Positions 1-4,716 of a DNA stretch of 7,041 bases are shown piece after piece (within the stretch, counting starts at the first letter, position 1; each line of letters opens with the position of its first letter). The stretch lies in assembly GCA_002690445.1 (NCBI GenBank), contig NZER01000423.1:1-7041 (forward strand). The letters run 5' to 3'. The notes under the pieces were generated by a model. That model had not been told where the DNA came from, ran no database searches, and was given only the letters and a program-made list of their open reading frames with translations. The translations under genes and the position numbers were made by a program. Source of the DNA: Candidatus Pacearchaeota archaeon (GTDB lineage: Archaea > Nanoarchaeota > Nanoarchaeia > Pacearchaeales > GW2011-AR1).

Positions 1-482
1 CCTATCAGGGAATACAGGTTCATGCGATCACAGCGGCGATTACCGGTACGGGGACTGTAACTGCGGCGATAGTAGAAGAAGCGTTCATTACGGCGGCGAT
101 CACCGGTTCAGCCACGACCGTAACGGCCATTATCGAAACAGCCGGACTTACAGCGGCGATTACTGGTACGGCTACTGTTACTGCGGCGATTACTTCAGCG
201 CAGTTTATGGAAGCGGCGGTAACGGGTACTGGTACGGCTACTGCGGCGATTGTCAGGGAGATACCAGTTGAGGCTGCTGTAACTGGTGCGGCGACTGTTG
301 CTGCGACGATTGTTAGAGAAATACCGGTTATTGCAGCGGTAACGGGTACGGCAACGCTGAGTCAGCCGGTAATCCAACATAGGGTGCCGCAGCCAGAATT
401 GACTCTTAGTGTAAATGATATTATTGGTAGCAGTAAGGAAGAAGAACAGCAGGATACTTTAGAACTGTTGGTGGGAGTCTAA
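1..482 (+). CDS. Tandem-repeat protein, probable phage virion/fibre component (5'-truncated)
   Basis: The frame is open from the left edge (first full codon at 3) and ends with TAA at 480-482, giving the last 159 residues of a longer protein. Residues are mostly six back-to-back 20-residue units rich in Ala, Thr, Gly, Ile and Val, of the pattern ITAAITGTGTVTAAIVEEAF, followed by a 31-residue non-repeat tail that is acidic and Gln-rich (KEEEQQDTLELL). Alternating small/hydrophobic and Thr residues with Gly-Thr turns suggest a beta-rich repeat fold. There is no cysteine. An ATG at 207 opens a shorter frame, but it falls on repeat position 1, where the other copies have Ile, Leu or Val, and the repeats continue unbroken upstream. 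It is therefore probably not the true start. The stop overlaps the next start by one base. Its place before a structural-type gene and the terminase suggests a virion protein (fibre, decoration or adhesin). I do not recognise a named family, and the function is inference. Confidence 0.75.
   Translation, partial: YQGIQVHAITAAITGTGTVTAAIVEEAFITAAITGSATTVTAIIETAGLTAAITGTATVTAAITSAQFMEAAVTGTGTATAAIVREIPVEAAVTGAATVAATIVREIPVIAAVTGTATLSQPVIQHRVPQPELTLSVNDIIGSSKEEEQQDTLELLVGV
27..386 (+). repeat. Six in-frame 60-bp tandem repeats (20-residue units)
   Basis: The units are 27-86, 87-146, 147-206, 207-266, 267-326 and 327-386, each exactly 60 bases with no net indel. A core resembling gcggcgattaccggtacg recurs at the same offset in each copy. 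Each unit splits into two similar 10-residue halves (for example ITAAITGTGT and VTAAIVEEAF), so the basic period is about 30 bases. Copies 1-3 read x-T-A-A-I-T-G; copies 4-6 read V/M-x-A-A-V-T-G, and copies 4 and 5 both end in VREIP. The second half of copy 6 has decayed to LSQPVIQHRV. Copy 2 keeps the 60-base length but has its second half shifted by one residue. The repeats are diverged at DNA level, so they are an old amplification kept in frame by selection. Confidence 0.9.
473..477 (+). promoter_or_regulatory. Ribosome binding site for the Ig-like gene
   Basis: GGGAG lies 4 bases before the ATG at 482, inside the last codons of the repeat-protein gene. The spacing is short but usable. 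Together with the TAATG stop/start overlap it supports the start at 482. Confidence 0.5.
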
Positions 483-760
483 TGGCTACATACGACGTAG
501 GCGATCAGGTGCGAGTTACCGCTACATTCAAGACGGCGGGGACTCTGACTGCTACTTCATCTACTGCTACGCAGCGGAAGCCTGACGGGAGTAGTGTCAC
601 ACCGGCTGTTCAGACTGGTAGCGGTGACGGCATCTACTTTGTCGATATTTCTTTAGATCAGGTCGGTACCCACACTGTCAAGATTGTTAGTGATGATGTT
701 GTGGTTGCCTCAGAAACGATTGAGTTAGTGGTAGCGAAGTCGATCTTCGACCACTCTTAG
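482..760 (+). CDS. Small Ig-like beta-sandwich phage protein (92 aa)
   Basis: A complete 92-residue protein from ATG 482 to TAG 758-760. The start overlaps the upstream stop by one base (TAATG). The sequence is almost all predicted beta strand: MATYDVGDQVRVTATF, a Thr/Ser-rich stretch (TLTATSSTATQRKPDGSS), then GDGIYFVDISLDQVGTHTVKI and a closing strand ending VVAKSIFD. This pattern (N-terminal 'YDVGD.VR', a 'KPDG' turn, 'Y.VDI.LD..GT' and a final 'SxFD') resembles small Ig-like proteins I recall next to terminase genes in uncultured and actinobacterial tailed phages, usually labelled hypothetical. It has no signal peptide, membrane segment or cysteine. The likely role is a virion surface or head/tail accessory protein, perhaps paired with the adjacent repeat protein. 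That role is inferred from fold appearance and position only. Confidence 0.75.
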   Translation: MATYDVGDQVRVTATFKTAGTLTATSSTATQRKPDGSSVTPAVQTGSGDGIYFVDISLDQVGTHTVKIVSDDVVVASETIELVVAKSIFDHS

Positions 761-773
761 ACCATGCTGGCCC

Positions 774-2498
774 ATGACTGATACTACGGCAGAAGAGGAC
801 GGCGGCAACGTCAGCAAAGTCAGGGGCAAGAAGACCCGCGAACTCTTCCTTGAAGGACTCGCGGAGCATGGAACTATCTCTAAGGCGTGCAGTATCGCTG
901 GTGTCACACGGTCTGCGTATGATAAGTGGCGACAACGTATCCCCGAATTTAGTGAACGAGCCGACGCCATACGGGCCAAGGCTCTGGCTGATGGCGGTAG
1001 CAAGGACTGGGACGGCTCGTTCCAGAGTTTCCGAAGTCAGTATTTCGGGAACCTCTCCCCATGGTTCCATCTCAAAGCCATCGAAGCGTATGAACACACA
1101 CCACCCGGCAACATCACCCTCATCTTGTGGCCACCGGAACATGGCAAGACTACGCTTGCCGAGGACTACTTCTGCTACAAACTGGCTACGAATCCTGAAT
1201 TCAGGATCACGGTCGGATCTGAGGGCCAAGACATGGCTCGCAAAATTCTTGGGCGTATACGTTCCCGGATGGAACCTCAAGGTCCATTCCCCCGTTATGT
1301 AGCAAAATTTGGTCCGTTTGTGCCCCAGAACCAGTCTGGGCGTAAAACCGCGCAGCCTTGGGGCGCTGATTACTTTAGCGTATTCAAGAAAGCCAGACAT
1401 GACGAGCGCGACTATTCGATGGTTTCATTGGGATGGCGGTCCAAGATCGCCGGTACCCGTACCGATCACCTACATATCGATGATATCCAGTCAAGGGTGT
1501 CTCTGAACCTGACCGAACAGATGTTCGAGATTTTCCGGCAGGACTGGCTAACTCGTCCCGGTGAGCGAGGTCGAACCAGTATCAACGGTACCCGTGTCGG
1601 TGAGGATGACTTCTACGAGCGGGTCATGGACGGGATCGAAGAGGATATTCTAAAGGTGATCCGATTTCCAGCAGTTGTTACAGATGATGATGGTGAACCG
1701 GCTCCGTTGTGGCCGGAGATGTTCTCATTGGAGCAGTTGGACCGTATCCGTCGTAAGGTCGGAGAGGAAGCGTGGTCGCGGAACTACATGCAGCAGCCGT
1801 CCAGTTCGGCTACTGCGACATTTACGGACGAAGCCATCCAAAAGTGCCTGAATCCGCTTCGATCTGTAAATAATGAGCCACCTGAGAACTGTTCTATTTA
1901 CATTGGTTTAGACCCTGCTTTGGGGTCGAATAACTGTGTTATTGCCGCTACACCCCATGAAGGCAAGTTGAAGATCCTATTTATCCGTGAGGATGTGGGA
2001 TTGACCCGGAATGAGCAGATTCTAGGCATCGTGGAGGACACGATCCTTCAATGTGGTCGTAACGGTAGCAGCGTGTCCGATGTTGTTATTGAAGCGATGG
2101 TGTTCCAGAAGGGGTTGTCAAGGGACGAACGTCTTATAGAAATGACCAAAAGGTACGGGTTCAGGGTCAGAGAGCATCTGACGGGTATGAACAAGTACGA
2201 CGAGGATATTGGTGTTCCGTCGATGGCGTTGTCGTTTATGCGCGGCGAGATTGAGATTCCCTATGCAGACGACCCTTCGACCCGCCATCAGTCCGATTTG
2301 CTGGTTCGGCAGTTGAAGGCATGGCGTCCGTTGAAACGTGGAACTAAACTTAGACAGGATCAGGTAATGGCGTTGTGGTTTATCTGGATTTTGTGGCGGC
2401 AGCGGAAGCAGTCATTTGACTTGGATACTTCACAATTCAGTTATAAGGGACTACCGTGGGGATCAGTTGTGCCTACAAACGCAGCGAAGGTGTTTTGA
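774..2498 (+). CDS. terL: Phage terminase large subunit with N-terminal helix-turn-helix
   Basis: This 574-residue DNA-packaging motor protein hydrolyses ATP to drive DNA through the portal and cuts it with its nuclease domain. Residues about 18-70 form a Lys/Arg-rich helix-turn-helix resembling the phBC6A51 type found in small terminase subunits (ISKACSIAGVTRSAYDKW, then PEFSERADA). The ATPase follows: Walker A WPPEHGKTT at 119-127 (Lys125, Thr126), Walker B LHIDDI at 233-238 (Asp236, Asp237), a probable coupling motif near 268-279 and W..NYMQQP at 335-342. The RNase H-like nuclease has the expected acidic residues: Asp380 in IGLDPA, Glu440 in VVIEAM and Asp529 in RQDQVMALW. ATG 774 is the first start after the in-frame stop at 732-734. 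No Shine-Dalgarno sequence is visible, so translation probably depends on ribosomes finishing the previous gene 13 bases upstream. The TGA overlaps the portal start by one base. The family assignment is secure. Confidence 0.96.
   Translation: MTDTTAEEDGGNVSKVRGKKTRELFLEGLAEHGTISKACSIAGVTRSAYDKWRQRIPEFSERADAIRAKALADGGSKDWDGSFQSFRSQYFGNLSPWFHLKAIEAYEHTPPGNITLILWPPEHGKTTLAEDYFCYKLATNPEFRITVGSEGQDMARKILGRIRSRMEPQGPFPRYVAKFGPFVPQNQSGRKTAQPWGADYFSVFKKARHDERDYSMVSLGWRSKIAGTRTDHLHIDDIQSRVSLNLTEQMFEIFRQDWLTRPGERGRTSINGTRVGEDDFYERVMDGIEEDILKVIRFPAVVTDDDGEPAPLWPEMFSLEQLDRIRRKVGEEAWSRNYMQQPSSSATATFTDEAIQKCLNPLRSVNNEPPENCSIYIGLDPALGSNNCVIAATPHEGKLKILFIREDVGLTRNEQILGIVEDTILQCGRNGSSVSDVVIEAMVFQKGLSRDERLIEMTKRYGFRVREHLTGMNKYDEDIGVPSMALSFMRGEIEIPYADDPSTRHQSDLLVRQLKAWRPLKRGTKLRQDQVMALWFIWILWRQRKQSFDLDTSQFSYKGLPWGSVVPTNAAKVF
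2486..2490 (+). promoter_or_regulatory. Ribosome binding site that fixes the portal start
   Basis: GAAGG is 7 bases before ATG 2498. It favours this start over an in-frame GTG at 2456, which would overlap terL by 43 bases. That GTG has its own weaker candidate site (AAGGGA, 2445-2450). Confidence 0.6.
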
Positions 2499-4306
2499 TG
2501 TATACATTTGACGAGATTGTATCGATCATCAAGATAAGACAGGACGGTAGTTCTGTCTTACTTCAGCGTATGTTGGATGTCAAGGAAAGATACAACGGAG
2601 ATTATGTCATTCCGCTTCCTACTATGGAAGGGGAACCTATTCTTCCACCGTTGACCCCTGCTCTTATTGCAGAGAATATCGATGCGGTGGCTCAACGGGC
2701 TGCGTCGGTTATGCCGTTCATCGGGTGTCCTGCTGTTGACCCCTCCAAAGAGCGGGGGGTGCGATCACGCGAGTATGCAGATATTCGTCGCAGGGCATTG
2801 GCCGGAACATGGTACCAGTCAAAGTATAAAGTCAAGATACGTCGTGCTTATCGGCATCTAGCCGGATATGCCACTTCTTGCATTCTTGTTTCTCCCGATT
2901 TCGATAAGGGTATACCCCGTATCGATGTACGCGATCCACTTGGCGTATACCCAGAACCCAAAGCATACGAGGATGTCGATCCACCGGCTAACTGTGGCTT
3001 TATCCACGGCAAGTCTGGGGCATGGATTCGTAGCCACTACCCGAATGCCCGTCAGGAGAATGGCGGCGTTGTCCCGCCGGATGATCGAAGCAATCAGGAA
3101 CTATGGGATATGATCGAATGGATCGATGACGAACACATCGTTATTGGTATCATGGGGCCACGATATGAACATTACAATCAGGTGTACGGGCTTCATTCGT
3201 CAACGCAGGAACTTTCACGGGCTGTCAACAAGGCTGGTATGCCGTGTGTCATCACGCCCGGACGGATTACTCTAGATAGGATCGCGTCGTCCATTTCCAA
3301 TATCGTCGGCATCGTTGATTTGATGTCGAAGATGATGGCTTTGGAAATTATCGCTCAGGAGAAGGCAATCTTCCCTGATAGGTATATCATAGGTCGGTCG
3401 GGTCAGGTGCCGATGATCGTCGGTGGCGAGTGGAAAGATGGCCGAGAAGGCCAAGTTAACGTCCTTTTGGACGCCGAGTCCATCGGGGAACTGCGGTCGG
3501 CACCTGATCCGTCCACTAACATTGCCATCGACCGGTTGGAACGAAATGCCCGAATCTCCACAGGCACGGTCCCGCAGATCGGCGGAGAGACATATGGCGC
3601 TCTTCGTACTGGTAGAGGCATTGATGCACTTATGGGTGCGGCGCTGGACCCGCGCATTCAGGAAATGCAGGAGATCATGGAGGCGCATCTGCCGTATATG
3701 AACGAATGCATCTTCGCCTCCTACAAGGGTTACTTCGGTCGGAAGAAGTTCTCCATGTATACCGGTTACCCCGGCGACTTCGGGCAGGTGGAGTTCACGC
3801 CAAGGGAACACTTCGAAATCAACGACAACGTGGTGTCGCATTCTATTCCCGGTGCGGACATTCAGGGTACGACTATCCAGTTGGGGCAGTTGCTCTCCAT
3901 GAAGGGCATCAGTCTTCGTACCTTCCGTACCAAACATCCGTTCATTGAAGATGCTGAGATGGAAGGACGCAGGGTAGATGAGGAACAGTTGGAAGAGGCC
4001 GTCTTGGCAGCGATCCAGCAGCAGGCTTTGTCCGGTCAGTTGCCGGTGGTGTATGTCTCTAAAATTGAGAAGCACCGTAAGAAGGGTCTTGACATCTTTG
4101 AGGCCATAGAGAAGGCCGACGAAGAGATCCGACAAGAGCAGGCTGCACAGGCTCCTCCCCCCGGAGAGGGCCAGATGATGGCCCCAGAACAAGCATTAGG
4201 TTTGGCTGCTGGACCGGAGGGTGCCGCCCAGCAGGGTCCGCAGGGTCCGCCGGGGTTCTCTCCTGAGTCGGCTCGTCAGATGGTTGATGCCTTGAGGACA
4301 CAGTAA
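2498..4306 (+). CDS. Phage portal protein
   Basis: This 602-residue protein should form the dodecameric ring at one capsid vertex through which DNA enters and leaves, docking the terminase during packaging and the tail later. Supporting features are: position directly after terL with a TGATG overlap; an N-terminal helical region (LLQRMLDVKERYNGDY, 21-36); a His/Arg-rich helix YKVKIRRAYRHLAGY (110-124) leading to the beta motif RIDVRDPLGVYPEP (141-154), seen in many actinobacteriophage-type portals; a long helical region at 262-290; and the segment ISTGTVPQIGGETYGALRTG (353-372), typical of the portal stem/crown side. Residues 467-504 (MKGISLRTFRTKHPFIEDAE onward) resemble portal C-terminal helices. 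The last 55 residues are low-complexity Pro/Gln/Gly/Ala with a collagen-like QGPQGPPG. About 600 residues suits a large portal family. The identification rests on motif pattern and context, not on an alignment. Confidence 0.88.
   Translation: MYTFDEIVSIIKIRQDGSSVLLQRMLDVKERYNGDYVIPLPTMEGEPILPPLTPALIAENIDAVAQRAASVMPFIGCPAVDPSKERGVRSREYADIRRRALAGTWYQSKYKVKIRRAYRHLAGYATSCILVSPDFDKGIPRIDVRDPLGVYPEPKAYEDVDPPANCGFIHGKSGAWIRSHYPNARQENGGVVPPDDRSNQELWDMIEWIDDEHIVIGIMGPRYEHYNQVYGLHSSTQELSRAVNKAGMPCVITPGRITLDRIASSISNIVGIVDLMSKMMALEIIAQEKAIFPDRYIIGRSGQVPMIVGGEWKDGREGQVNVLLDAESIGELRSAPDPSTNIAIDRLERNARISTGTVPQIGGETYGALRTGRGIDALMGAALDPRIQEMQEIMEAHLPYMNECIFASYKGYFGRKKFSMYTGYPGDFGQVEFTPREHFEINDNVVSHSIPGADIQGTTIQLGQLLSMKGISLRTFRTKHPFIEDAEMEGRRVDEEQLEEAVLAAIQQQALSGQLPVVYVSKIEKHRKKGLDIFEAIEKADEEIRQEQAAQAPPPGEGQMMAPEQALGLAAGPEGAAQQGPQGPPGFSPESARQMVDALRTQ
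4151..4261 (+). repeat. Low-complexity Pro/Gln/Gly-encoding tail with 9-bp tandem repeat
   Basis: This GC-rich stretch encodes the portal's low-complexity tail, from APPPGEG to QQGPQGPPGF. It contains a perfect 9-base tandem duplication (cagggtccg at 4232-4240 and 4241-4249) encoding QGPQGP. It also contains the 15-mer ctcctccccccggag (4152-4166), which recurs in the next gene at 4454-4468 in the same codon phase. Confidence 0.7.
4294..4298 (+). promoter_or_regulatory. Ribosome binding site for the 136-aa protein
   Basis: GAGGA sits 7 bases before ATG 4306, inside the last codons of the portal gene. Together with the TAATG overlap it supports this start. Confidence 0.6.
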
Positions 4307-4716
4307 TGGTACGAGCAAATAAGGGTAATCCTCCGACTCAGAAGCCTCAGGCCCCCGGCTTGGAGGCCGGTGGTGCCTATCAGGAATCAGGAGAGCAGAA
4401 GGCCGCTCAGAAGGCCATACCGCTTCGTGATACGGCTGCCCAGCCTCCCGGCACTCCTCCCCCCGGAGCGGTGGCCGCAGGCCCACAGCAGCCACAGCAG
4501 CCCATGCAGGATCCTCTTGAGGCCGCGTCGGGTTTCCCGAATACGGCGACACCGTTAACGGCACCCGGTCAGAACATTCAACGTCCTACTAGAGAGATGC
4601 AGGTTACTAACGATATGCGTGCTGCTCTGGTGTTGAAGGATTGGGCAGCGGATTCAACCCATAATTCAGTGGTACTGGCTGCACAGCAGATGGAAGCCAT
4701 TCTGCGTAATGGCTAA
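4306..4716 (+). CDS. Pro/Gln/Ala-rich phage protein of unknown function (136 aa)
   Basis: A complete 136-residue protein running from ATG 4306 to TAA 4714-4716. Residues 1-95 are predicted to be largely disordered: a basic N-terminus (MVRANKGNPPTQKPQAPG), a Gln/Lys/Ala stretch QKAAQKAIPL (31-40), and a Pro/Gln run (PPGTPPPGAVAAGPQQPQQP, 47-66). Residues 97-134 look helical (MRAALVLKDWAADSTHNSVV, then AAQQMEAILRN). There is no cysteine, signal peptide or membrane segment. Small Pro-rich proteins of this appearance often follow the portal in environmental and actinobacterial phages and are generally unassigned. A scaffolding-like or adaptor role is possible but unsupported beyond position. Its low-complexity part resembles the portal tail just upstream, including a shared in-phase 15-mer. 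Its last 8 bases overlap the next gene. Confidence 0.75.
   Translation: MVRANKGNPPTQKPQAPGLEAGGAYQESGEQKAAQKAIPLRDTAAQPPGTPPPGAVAAGPQQPQQPMQDPLEAASGFPNTATPLTAPGQNIQRPTREMQVTNDMRAALVLKDWAADSTHNSVVLAAQQMEAILRNG

Noticed and set aside
1..18. Similarity between the left edge (cctatcagggaatacagg) and 4376-4391 (cctatcaggaatcagg) as a possible repeat
   Set aside because: Alignment needs two gaps, the encoded residues differ beyond Tyr-Gln, and nothing similar flanks it.
27..386. The 60-base repeats as a CRISPR array
   Set aside because: Units are back to back with no unique spacers, differ from each other, and keep a single open reading frame.
207..482. ATG 207 as the true start of a 91-residue protein
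   Set aside because: The 20-residue repeats continue upstream in the same frame without a break to the window edge, and this Met sits at a repeat position held by Ile, Leu or Val in other copies.
687..1400. 237-codon open frame on the - strand opposite the Ig-like end and terL start
   Set aside because: It covers the helix-turn-helix and Walker A coding region of terL in antisense, spans a gene boundary, and its translation has no domain I recognise.
2456..2500. GTG 2456 as the portal start, adding 14 residues
   Set aside because: It would overlap terL by 43 bases. ATG 2498 has GAAGG at 7-base spacing and the same one-base overlap seen at other junctions. The alternative is not excluded, since AAGGGA precedes it.
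3272..4192. 306-codon open frame on the - strand opposite the portal gene
   Set aside because: It lies wholly antisense to a well-supported portal gene, its translation shows no recognisable domain, and the + strand cassette is continuous. It is a shadow of the codon use on the + strand.
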